A stretch of DNA of 19,845 bases, taken from Pseudomonadota bacterium (GTDB lineage Bacteria > Pseudomonadota > Alphaproteobacteria > Azospirillales > Azospirillaceae). Position numbers and translations under genes: made by a program. Location of the stretch: the NCBI GenBank assembly GCA_023411035.1, contig JAEYPE010000119.1, positions 1-19,845 of the forward strand, in the 5' to 3' direction. Positions 7,939-14,583 of this stretch are shown piece after piece. Position 1 is the first letter of the stretch. Each line of letters starts with the position of its first letter. A model generated the notes under the pieces. The model searched no databases. It was given only the letters and a program-made list of their open reading frames with translations, and had not been told where the DNA came from.

Positions 7939-8237
7939 TACTTTGTTCCCTATGTTTTCGGTCAGGAGCACCGAAGGTGGGCCGCATACCCTTCCTGGAA
8001 GGTTCTGCTCACCGCCCCTAAGGCATATGACGGCCTTTTCTACTGGGGAATAATCCGGATCGAAATATCCGTAATATTACGGAATTTTGGTAACGCACTG
8101 GAAAACAAGAATAGTTTTTCTAAAAAACCGATTCTTGTCCTGCATTCCGTAATACTACGGATGGTGGCGGATAATGCGCGTGAGTGAGAATTCGTTCCAG
8201 CCTTCATCACAGCCGCCGCACATTCGAGGACGCATCC
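7939..8237. promoter_or_regulatory. Divergent regulatory region between gdh and rnk-like gene
   Basis: This 299-bp gap is much AT-richer than its surroundings at 8040-8165. It contains a perfect 16-bp palindrome, TCCGTAATATTACGGA, at 8068-8083, and a copy with one change, TCCGTAATACTACGGA, at 8146-8161. Between them lies an AT-rich dyad: ACAAGAAT at 8105-8112 pairs with ATTCTTGT at 8131-8138, with GTTTTT/AAAAAC inside. Two operator-like copies 78 bp apart suggest a dimeric regulator acting at both sites, perhaps by looping. The regulator is not identifiable from the window. Confidence 0.7.
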
Positions 8238-8630
8238 ATGACCGAGGGAGCCGACCGACCGCTGATCTGGATTGGGCGCACGGACTACGGCCGCCTGCTG
8301 CGGGCGATGGATCGGCTGGCCGTGCAATCTCCGGATGTGCTGGCGTTCCTCTCCCGGGAGCTGGACCGCGCGATCGTCCGCCCGGAAGGCGATCTGCCCC
8401 GGACGATCGTGCGCATGGGCAGCCGGGTGCTGTTCCGCCGCAGCGACGGCATGCCGTTCGAATGGGGCGAGCTGGTGTATCCGGACCGCCTGCCCGCAGA
8501 GGGGCAGATCACCGTCGCATCGCCTCTGGGAGTGGCCCTGCTTGGCCTGCGCGAGGGGGCGCGGATGCCCTACAGGGATGCGGACGGAACCACGCGCTGG
8601 CTGTCGGTCGAGCGCGTCCTGCCGATCTGA
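8238..8630 (+). CDS. rnk: Rnk-like nucleoside diphosphate kinase regulator (GreA/GreB C-terminal domain)
   Basis: A 130-aa protein close to the size of Rnk (about 136 aa). The N-terminal part (RPLIWIGRTDYGRLLRAMDR) resembles the short Rnk coiled hairpin. Residues about 52-107 form the FKBP-like GreA/GreB C-terminal domain: VRMGSRVLFRR, then EWGELVYPDRLPAEGQITVASPLGVALLGLREG. The family binds RNA polymerase and influences nucleotide pools; it lacks the long GreA coiled coil, so it is not a cleavage factor. ATG 8238 follows CGAGGA. An in-frame ATG at 8184 would add 18 unlikely residues. It is divergent from the glutamate dehydrogenase gene and its transcript probably ends at the hairpin at 8711-8742. 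Confidence 0.85.
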   Translation: MTEGADRPLIWIGRTDYGRLLRAMDRLAVQSPDVLAFLSRELDRAIVRPEGDLPRTIVRMGSRVLFRRSDGMPFEWGELVYPDRLPAEGQITVASPLGVALLGLREGARMPYRDADGTTRWLSVERVLPI

Positions 8631-8710
8631 CCGCGCATGGGCCGGAGTCTTTGACCAGGCCGCCGGTCAGGCTCGACAGGACCATCGGCAGAAGCGGGGG
8701 GATCGGCCCC

Positions 8711-8742
8711 GGCAACGTCAGCTTCGACGAACTGACGTTGCC
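8711..8742. terminator. Hairpin between rnk-like gene and the convergent glycosyltransferase fragment
   Basis: A perfect 11-bp inverted repeat, GGCAACGTCAG at 8711-8721 with CTGACGTTGCC at 8732-8742; the 10-base loop can itself pair TTCG with CGAA. It lies about 80 bp past the rnk-like stop and overlaps the last codons of the convergent glycosyltransferase fragment. No T-tract follows on either strand, so its role as a bidirectional terminator is inferred. Confidence 0.6.
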
Positions 8743-9046
8743 TGCTGCGCGTGAGCCTTCAACTCCGCCGCCATCTGGGCGATTGCCGGTTCCCAATCGC
8801 CGGGGGCCGGCTGGTGGAAAAGGCGCATCGTCGGGTACCAGGGGCTGTCGGTCCGTCCCTTCAGCCAGCGCCAGCAGGCGTCGAAGCGGGACAGCACCCA
8901 GACCGGACGGCCCACCCCGCCCGCCAGATGGCAGACGGAGGTATCGACGGTGATCACGAGGTCGAGCTGCTCGATGAAGGCCGCGCTGTCGGCGAAGTCG
9001 CCTGAACTCCGCCTGCTCATGGGCGGGCTCGGAAATCCTGCTTGGA
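8718..9046 (-). pseudogene. C-terminal fragment of a TPR/heptosyltransferase-like glycosyltransferase
   Basis: Reading leftward, the frame GDFADSAAFIEQLDLVITVD, then TSVCHLAGGVGRPVWVL, CWRWLKGRTDSPWYPTMRLF and QPAPGDWEPAIAQMAAEL is the C-terminal third of proteins that combine TPR repeats with a GT9-like (ADP-heptose transferase-like) domain, as remembered from alphaproteobacterial surface-polysaccharide or flagellin-glycosylation loci. Everything N-terminal of GDFADS is missing. The open frame continues rightward into insertion-sequence DNA. No ribosome-binding site or credible start exists, so this is a remnant left by the insertion and a deletion. The missing N-terminal part is not found on the other side of the element. 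Confidence 0.8.
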
Positions 9047-9999
9047 GGCTTTGGCGCATAAATCATCGGAGGCTGGCGGTGTCGGGGTTTTGGCGAGTAT
9101 AGAGGCGTCCCGCTGAAGCCGAGAGACGAATGCCGTACAAGGCCAATGAGCCCCGCCGCCACAAGATCCCGCAGGCCCGCTATCGTGTGGAGAATTGGGC
9201 GGCATACGATGCGGCGCTTCGCCGGCGCGGTGGCTTGGCGGTGTGGGCGACGCCGGAGGCGATCGCCGCCTGGACGCCGCCCGCTACGGGCCGGTGCGGT
9301 CGGCCGGCGCGGTACTCCGATGTCGCCATCGAGACCGGGCTGATGCTGCGTCTGGTGTTTGGTCGGCCATGGCGGCAGACTGAGGGTTTGCTGGGCTCGC
9401 TCATGCGCCTGCTCGGCTTGGACCTGCCGGTTCCCGATCACACGACCTTCTCCCGACGCAGCGCCAATCTGGAGGTCGCGTCAGCGCTGGCCGGGACGGA
9501 CGGGCCGGTCACCGTGGTCATCGACTCCATGGGGTTGAAGGTGTTCGGCACGGGCGAGTTGCACCACCTGGCGGTCAATCCGGACACGGGTGAGATCCTC
9601 GCCTCGGAGTTGATGTCCAACGAGGAGGGCGGCGCCTCTTTGGTTGGCCCATTGCCCGACCAGATTGCCCGCCCGCTTGGTGCGGTGCTGGCGGACGGTG
9701 CCTATGATGGTGACCCCGTCTATCGCGCGGTGAACGCACATACGCCCGAAGCGGAAGGGATCATTCCATCACGCTCGACGGCAGTGATCAGCGACACCGC
9801 CGAGAACGCCCTCACGCAGCAGGACGCGCACATCCCAATGATCGCAGAACGCGGCCGGCTCGGCTGGCAGCGCATGGTCCAGTACGGAAGGCGGTCCTTG
9901 GGCGAGGTGGCGATGTTGCGGTAGAAGCCGTTGATCGGCCGCAGCCTCCGCGCTCGGAGTCGGCCAGCGCGGAAGATCGAGGCCGCCGCCTCCCGCAAG
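9047..9999 (+). mobile_element. IS5-family (IS903-group) insertion sequence, right end missing
   Basis: The left end reads GGCTTTGGCGCATAAATCA from 9047. From memory this matches the IS903 terminal repeat (GGCTTTGTTGAATAAATCA) at 16 of 19 positions. The transposase starts 83 bp inside. I could not find the expected complementary right terminus (ending in CAAAGCC) anywhere after the transposase, nor a 9-bp target duplication matching the left flank CTGCTTGGA. The element therefore appears truncated on the right; the end at 9999 is approximate. It has destroyed or captured the edge of the glycosyltransferase gene to its left. Confidence 0.78.
9130..9924 (+). pseudogene. Degenerate IS5-family transposase
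   Basis: A 264-codon frame with a recognisable IS5-type N-terminal domain (NWAAYDAALRRRGGLAVW, then GRPWRQTEGLLGSLMRLLGL) and a DDE domain: Asp132 in VIDSMGLKVFG, Asp189 in ADGAYDG, Glu259 in YGRRSLGE. Two lesions show. Between KVFGTGE and LHHLAVNPDTG the family normally has roughly 15-22 more residues (HG..RRTWRK-like), so an in-frame deletion is likely. The frame then stops at TAG 9922-9924 exactly where the conserved Tyr of the Y-(2)-R-(3)-E-(6)-K signature block is followed by Lys; readable homology (KPLIGRSLRARSRPARK) continues after it. TAC-to-TAG is the simplest change. It is very unlikely to make active transposase. Confidence 0.82.
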
Positions 10000-10008
10000 G
10001 TCGCCTGA

Positions 10009-10119
10009 TCACCGATCGGACAAGGCAAACTCTTTCGGCAAGCCGAGTTGTGCCCCAATGTCGCGCGCCGCTGCAACGACAACCGAATCGGCCCAATCGC
10101 GGAAGGTATTCTTAACCAT
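10009..10119 (-). other. Short orphan reading frame, possible 5' remnant of a truncated gene
   Basis: A 36-codon frame starting MVKNTFRDWADSVVVAAARD and ending LGLPKEFALSDR. It has gene-like amphipathic composition but no recognised family and only a weak ribosome-binding site. It runs leftward into the broken right end of the insertion sequence, where it meets a stop, so it could be the first codons of a gene lost in the same deletion. It may equally be a chance frame within the promoter region of the rightward export operon. Confidence 0.25.
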
Positions 10120-10145
10120 ATGTGAAGAAACTTCAAAGTAGTTAA
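10112..10145. promoter_or_regulatory. Nested dyad upstream of the export operon
   Basis: TGAAG-AAA-CTTCA at 10123-10135 sits nearly centred inside a wider pair TTAAC (10112-10116) and GTTAA (10141-10145). The dyad lies 65-98 bp before the ATG at 10210 in a locally AT-rich patch, which suits an operator for the rightward export operon. The rest of 9925-10209 holds the decayed IS 3' end and the orphan short frame; no strong -35/-10 pair is evident. Confidence 0.45.
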
Positions 10146-10209
10146 CGAGCACCTGGAATGTAAGAATCGCCTGACTGTCGGGCCGATCAAAGAACACGGG
10201 GGCTGACCC

Positions 10210-11592
10210 ATGTCGACCGCAGCGGTGGAAAAAACCGTTTCCACGGAGAAGGCTCCCGATGGTGACCGCCGGCTTCTCGCCCTGACCGGCCTGTTGCAGC
10301 TCGAGCGCCGTGCACGGGCGGCGCCGACTGCGGCGGAACTTGGCTTCCTGATGGTGAACGAGACGCTTGGGCTGGTGCGTTACCGGCAGGCCGCCCTGTG
10401 GCAGGGCCGGGCGGGCGGGCAGGGCACGGTGGTGGCGCTTTCGGGCGTCTCCGTCATCGACCGGCAGGTTCCTTATGTGATGTGGCTGCGCCGCGTGCTG
10501 GACTGGATTCATATGCAGCATGGCCTGGGCGCGCCGGTGCAGCTGGTGGCCGCGGAGCTTCCCCCCGACCTCGCGCGCGCCTGGGCCGAGTGGCTGCCGA
10601 CGCGCGCGCTCTGGCTGCCGTTGCACGGCCGCAGCGATCGCGACCCTTGCGCGCTGCTCCTGGCGCGCGACGAGGACTGGACGGTCGGCGAGCTTCATCT
10701 GCTGGGCTACGCCGCGGATGCCTACGGGCATGCGTGGCACGCCCTCACCGGGCGCCGCCGGCGCTCGGTATGGCTGCGCCGGCGGCAGGTGCTTGTGGCG
10801 GCGCTGCTGGCCGGCGCCGCGGTGGTGCTTGCGCTTCCGGTTCCGCAGTCGGCGCTGGCGCCGGCCGAGGTGATCCCCCGCGAACCGACCATCCTGCGGG
10901 CGCCCATCGACGGCGTGGTCGACCGGTTCGAGGTGAAGCCCAACGAGCCGGTGCGCGAAGGCCAGCTGCTCCTGGTGCTCGACCGGACCAAGCTGCAGAA
11001 CCGGCTGGAGGTCGCCCGCAAGGCGCTGGAGGTGGCGCAGACCGAGCACCGCCAGGCCGGCCAGCAGGCCCTGTTCGATCCCCGCGCCAAGGCCAACCTG
11101 GCCGTCCTCAAGGGGCGCATGGACCAGCAGGCCGCCGAAGTCGCCTATGTCGAGGAGCTGCTGGACCGCATCGAGATCCGCGCGCCGCGGGCCGGCATCG
11201 CCATCTTCAACGACGTGGCGGACTGGATCGGCAGGCCGGTGACGATCGGCGAGCGCATCCTCACCGTCGCCGATCCCCAGGAGGCGGAACTGGAGATCCG
11301 CCTTCCGGTCGCCGACGCCATCGCGCTGGAACCCGACGCCGAAGTGCGCCTCTTCCTCAACATCGACCCGCAAAACGTCATCGCCGCGCGGCTCAGCTAC
11401 AGCAGCTATCAGGCCGAAACCACGCCGGATGGAGTTGTCGCCTACCGGCTGAAGGCGACGCTCGATCCGGCCGTCGCCCCGCCTCGCATCGGGTTGAAGG
11501 GCATCGCCAAGCTCTATGGCGAGCGCAGCCCGCTGATCCTTTCCATCCTGCGCCGGCCGTTCGCCGCCGCCCGCCAGCGGCTCGGCCTGTGA
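10210..11592 (+). CDS. HlyD-family membrane adaptor with an N-terminal GAF-like cytosolic domain
   Basis: A 460-aa protein. Residues about 20-180 form an extra N-terminal domain with alternating helices and strands that looks GAF-like (ALWLPLHGRSDRDPCALLLA, then WTVGELHLLGYAADAYGHAW), before a basic RRRRSVWLRRRQ stretch and one membrane helix at about 193-211. The C-terminal half is a periplasmic membrane-fusion adaptor: lipoyl half-motif TILRAPIDGVVDRFEVKPNE (227-246), a short coiled coil (about 262-318), the second lipoyl half at 321-335 (EIRAPRAGIAIFND), and a beta-barrel. A normal HlyD has no such cytosolic domain. ATG 10210 follows GGGGG. It is coupled by a 4-bp GTGA overlap to the M50 fusion gene. 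Probably an inner-membrane part of an export machine; the GAF-like call is tentative. Confidence 0.87.
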   Translation: MSTAAVEKTVSTEKAPDGDRRLLALTGLLQLERRARAAPTAAELGFLMVNETLGLVRYRQAALWQGRAGGQGTVVALSGVSVIDRQVPYVMWLRRVLDWIHMQHGLGAPVQLVAAELPPDLARAWAEWLPTRALWLPLHGRSDRDPCALLLARDEDWTVGELHLLGYAADAYGHAWHALTGRRRRSVWLRRRQVLVAALLAGAAVVLALPVPQSALAPAEVIPREPTILRAPIDGVVDRFEVKPNEPVREGQLLLVLDRTKLQNRLEVARKALEVAQTEHRQAGQQALFDPRAKANLAVLKGRMDQQAAEVAYVEELLDRIEIRAPRAGIAIFNDVADWIGRPVTIGERILTVADPQEAELEIRLPVADAIALEPDAEVRLFLNIDPQNVIAARLSYSSYQAETTPDGVVAYRLKATLDPAVAPPRIGLKGIAKLYGERSPLILSILRRPFAAARQRLGL

Positions 11593-13745
11593 GCGTCGCC
11601 CTGCATCCCGGCGCGGAGGGGGCCGCTCCGGCAGCGCCTACCCCGCGCCTGCCGCCGCTGCGGGAGGAGCTGTCGCTGCACGCCGGGCCGCCGACTCCGG
11701 ACGGCGCCCCGACCTGGACGCTGCACGACCCGTCCTGCAACCGCTTCTTCCGCATCGGCTGGCCCGAACTGGAGATGCTGTCGCGCTGGCACCTCGGTGA
11801 GCCCGCCGCCATCGCGGCGGCGGTCTCGCGGGAAACGACCATCGCCGCCACCCCGGCGCAGGTGGAAACCCTGGCCCGTTTCCTGTGGTCGCAGGGTCTC
11901 CTCCAGGCCCTGGGCACGAACGCCCTCGGCCGGCTCAAGACCCTGGCGGACGCGCAGCGCCCCCATTGGCTGATGTGGCTGCTGAAGAGCTACCTGTTCT
12001 TGCGCATCCCCGTGCTGCGCCCGGACGGTTTCCTCAACGCCACCATGCCGCTGGCGAAGCTCCTGTTCACGCGGCTCTTCCTGGTGATCACTGTCCTGGC
12101 GGCGCTCACCGGCGGCTATCTGGCGCTGCGGCAGTGGGATGCCTTCCGCACCACCTTCCTCCATTTCTTCACTCTGGAAGGCGTGCTGCTCGCCGGCTGC
12201 GCGCTCGGCGGCGCCAAGCTGCTGCACGAGTTCGGCCATGCCTACACCGCCAAGCGTTACGGCTGCCGCGTGCCGACCATGGGGGTGATGTTCCTGGTGC
12301 TCTGGCCGGTGCTCTATACCGACGTCAGCGAGGCCTGGAAGCTGCCGTCGCGCCGTCAGCGCCTGGCGATCGGGGCGGCCGGCATCGCGGCGGAACTGGT
12401 GCTGGCCGCCTATGCGACGCTGTTGTGGAGCTTCCTGCCGGACGGACCGGCGCGCAGCGCCGCCTTCCTGCTCGCCACCTCGACCTGGGTGCTGACGGTG
12501 CTGGTCAACCTCAACCCGCTGATGCGTTTCGACGGCTATTTCCTGCTGTCGGACCTGCTGGACGTGCCGAACCTGCAGGAGCGGGCCTTCGCCCTGGCCC
12601 GCTGGCGGCTGCGCGAGCTGCTGTTCGGCTTCGGCGATCCGCCGCCGGAGCGCTGGCCCCGGGGGCGGGAGCGGGTGCTGCTGCTCTATGCCTATGCCAC
12701 CTGGGTCTACCGCTTCTTCCTGTTCCTCGGCATCGCGCTGCTCGTCTACCACCTGTTCTTCAAAGTGCTCGGGGTGTTCCTGATGGCGGTCGAGATCTGG
12801 TGGTTCATCGTCAAGCCGATCGCCACCGAGCTGCGGGGATGGTGCAGGCGTCCCGGCGGCCATCGCGTCACGCCCAACCTGCTGCTCAGCGCGCTCCTGC
12901 TCGCAGCCGGGCTGGCGGCCTTCCTCCTGCCCTGGAGCGGTGGCGTCTCCGCGCCGGCGATTCTGCGGGCGGAACGGCAGACTCACCTTTTCGTCCCCGC
13001 CGACGCCCGGCTGGCCGCGATCGACGCCCGGGCCGGCGGAACGGTGGCGGAAGGCGACCGGCTCTTCCGGCTGGAGGCCCCCGACCTCGACCATGAGCTT
13101 GCGCAGGCCGAGCGGCAGGTGCAGATGCTGCAGGGCCGCGTCCAGGTGCAGACTCTGAGCTCGGACCTGCTGGAATCCAGCCGTTCGACCTGGCGGGAGC
13201 TGGAGGAGGCGCAGGCCAAGCTGGCGGCGCTGAGGGACGAGACGGCGCGGCTGGCGGTCAAGGCGCCCTTCGCCGGGGTGCTGGTCGACGTCATCGACCC
13301 TCTGGTGCCCGGCGAGTGGATAAAGGAGGGAACCGCCCTCGCCACACTGCTCGATCCGCGCAGCAGCGTGATCGAGGCCTATGTCCCCGAGGAAACCCTG
13401 CGTCGGATCGCCGTGGGCACGAAGGGTCGTTTCCTGTCCGACGACCCGTCCGGCCGGGCCGTTCCGGCCGAGGTGATCGCGATCGCCGCCGCGAGCAGCC
13501 GCATCCTGACCGAACCGTCGCTCGCCTCCACCTATGGCGGTCCGGTGCCGACCCATCTCGGCCGCGAGAACATCCTGGTGCCGGAGGCGCCGGTCTACCG
13601 CATCCTTTTGCGTACGGACGGGGCGTTGCCCGCTCCGGTGCGGGTCGAGCGCGGCATGGTGGTTCTGGACGGCGAGCCGGAAAGCCTGGCCGTCCGGCTC
13701 TGGCGCAGCACGGTCGGCGTGGTGATCCGTGAAAGCGGCTTCTGA
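11589..13745 (+). CDS. PqqD-like / M50 site-2-type metalloprotease / HlyD-like adaptor fusion
   Basis: A 718-aa multidomain protein. Residues about 42-108 resemble a PqqD-type peptide-binding winged helix (DPSCNRFFRIGWPELEML, then FLWSQGLLQ). Residues about 155-450 form a multi-pass membrane M50 peptidase: zinc motif HEFGH at 213-217 and the distal ligand motif NLNPLMRFDGYF with Asp315. A periplasmic HlyD-like adaptor follows (about 453-700): lipoyl half LFVPADARLAAIDARAGGTV, coiled coil about 500-556, second lipoyl half AVKAPFAGVLVDV. The GTG start at 11589 overlaps the upstream stop. M50 enzymes cut substrates inside the membrane; this arrangement suggests a protease built into an export complex. 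Active-site residues look intact. Its substrate is unknown; the giant repeat protein encoded to the right is the obvious candidate. Confidence 0.9.
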   Translation: MSVALHPGAEGAAPAAPTPRLPPLREELSLHAGPPTPDGAPTWTLHDPSCNRFFRIGWPELEMLSRWHLGEPAAIAAAVSRETTIAATPAQVETLARFLWSQGLLQALGTNALGRLKTLADAQRPHWLMWLLKSYLFLRIPVLRPDGFLNATMPLAKLLFTRLFLVITVLAALTGGYLALRQWDAFRTTFLHFFTLEGVLLAGCALGGAKLLHEFGHAYTAKRYGCRVPTMGVMFLVLWPVLYTDVSEAWKLPSRRQRLAIGAAGIAAELVLAAYATLLWSFLPDGPARSAAFLLATSTWVLTVLVNLNPLMRFDGYFLLSDLLDVPNLQERAFALARWRLRELLFGFGDPPPERWPRGRERVLLLYAYATWVYRFFLFLGIALLVYHLFFKVLGVFLMAVEIWWFIVKPIATELRGWCRRPGGHRVTPNLLLSALLLAAGLAAFLLPWSGGVSAPAILRAERQTHLFVPADARLAAIDARAGGTVAEGDRLFRLEAPDLDHELAQAERQVQMLQGRVQVQTLSSDLLESSRSTWRELEEAQAKLAALRDETARLAVKAPFAGVLVDVIDPLVPGEWIKEGTALATLLDPRSSVIEAYVPEETLRRIAVGTKGRFLSDDPSGRAVPAEVIAIAAASSRILTEPSLASTYGGPVPTHLGRENILVPEAPVYRILLRTDGALPAPVRVERGMVVLDGEPESLAVRLWRSTVGVVIRESGF

Positions 13746-13763
13746 GCGGCGATGACGTCGGGA

Positions 13764-13800
13764 AGAAAAAAGGGGCGGAAGGCCTGATCCTTCCACCCCT
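13764..13800 (-). terminator. Intrinsic terminator of the leftward tolC-adaptor operon
   Basis: On the minus strand a stem GGGGTGGAAGG/CCTTCCGCCCC (plus-strand 13772-13799, one internal mismatch, 6-base loop) is followed by TTTTTTCTTCC. This is a classic factor-independent terminator for the adaptor gene that ends at 13831. The same hairpin sits 26 bp after the convergent M50 gene stop and may slow transcription from that side too, but it lacks a T-tract in that direction. Confidence 0.85.
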
Positions 13801-13830
13801 TCCGGCTTCGGTGTCCGGCGCAGTCCCGCT

Positions 13831-14583
13831 TCAGCTGGGCGGGGCGAAGACGGCGGTCCCGCTCATGCCGGCGATCAGCTCGGGAAAGCTGCCGCCGGTG
13901 ACGGTGCCGAACACCTTGATGGTCTGGCTGACCGGATCGATGCGGGCGCCCGTCCGGCCGATGGTGGCCGCATATTCCTTGCCCGTCTCGTCCAGCCGCA
14001 GTGTGAACGCGGTCCCCTGGCGCAGCCATTGCAACCAAGTCGACGGCACGGCCAGCTCGACCTCCAACGCGCGGTCGTCGAGGATCTCCATCAGCTCGTG
14101 GCCTTCGCCGACATACTGGTGGGCTCTGGCCTTCAGTTCCACCACGCGCCCGGCGAAGGGGGCGGTGATGATGCAGTAGGTGGCGATCGTCCGGTTCATC
14201 GCCACCTCGGCCTCCGCGACAGCGAGCTGGGCCGCGGCGGTCTGGAACTCGAGCGCGCTGTTGGAGCCGAGCTTGTCCAGCCGTGCCTGGACTGAGTAGG
14301 TCTTGCGGGCCTGGTCCTGCTGCGCCAGCGCCTTGTCGAGCCGCGCCTTGTGCAGCCGGCAGTCCAGGGCGGCGAGCTTCTGCCCTTCGGTGAAACGCTC
14401 GCCCTCCCGCACCGTCAGTTCGCTGATCGAGCCCGGAATCTCGGCCGACAGGATGGTGCTGCGGACCGGGCTGAGCTGCGCGCGGATCTCGGGATGCCCG
14501 CCCTCTGCCGTTTGCGCGTGTGCGGCGCCGGCGAGGGCGAGCAGGGCGGTCAGGCCGGCCCCCGCCAGGCGCCGCGCCGTCAC
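13831..14583 (-). CDS. Exported periplasmic adaptor (membrane-fusion protein, HlyD/RND-like)
   Basis: A 250-aa protein with a signal peptide (basic MTARRLAGAG, hydrophobic core LTALLALAG, cleavage after AHA near residue 23). The mature part is a compact adaptor: lipoyl half SAEIPGSISELTVREGERFTEG, an alpha-hairpin about 75-130 (CRLHKARLDKALAQQDQARK, then AAAQLAVAEAEVAM), the second lipoyl half ITAPFAGRVVELKARAHQYV, and a beta-barrel ending near GMSGTAVFAPPS. It is shorter than typical RND adaptors (350-400 aa), with a minimal membrane-proximal domain. Start is GTG 14583, overlapping the tolC stop (GTGA). Being exported rather than membrane-anchored, it may bridge the outer-membrane factor to the two inner-membrane HlyD-like proteins encoded convergently. 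This is the third adaptor-type protein in the locus. Confidence 0.9.
   Translation of the reverse strand: MTARRLAGAGLTALLALAGAAHAQTAEGGHPEIRAQLSPVRSTILSAEIPGSISELTVREGERFTEGQKLAALDCRLHKARLDKALAQQDQARKTYSVQARLDKLGSNSALEFQTAAAQLAVAEAEVAMNRTIATYCIITAPFAGRVVELKARAHQYVGEGHELMEILDDRALEVELAVPSTWLQWLRQGTAFTLRLDETGKEYAATIGRTGARIDPVSQTIKVFGTVTGGSFPELIAGMSGTAVFAPPS

Noticed and set aside
6532..8187. A 551-codon plus-strand open frame over the glutamate dehydrogenase gene.
   Set aside because: His/Val/Gly/Asp-rich shadow of a clear dehydrogenase; it also runs through the terminator hairpin and the AT-rich promoter.
8997..10008. A 9-bp direct repeat GTCGCCTGA at 8997-9005 and 10000-10008, which could be read as the IS target-site duplication (the IS903 group makes 9-bp duplications).
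   Set aside because: The recognisable IS terminus GGCTTTG...ATAAATC starts at 9047, 41 bp inside the left repeat, and DNA next to the right repeat shows no matching terminus. The repeat may reflect a later deletion or chance.
11514..13796. A 760-codon open frame on the minus strand, opposite the M50-HlyD gene.
   Set aside because: Low-complexity Arg/Gln/Gly/Glu composition without motifs; the plus strand carries intact zinc-protease and adaptor motifs.
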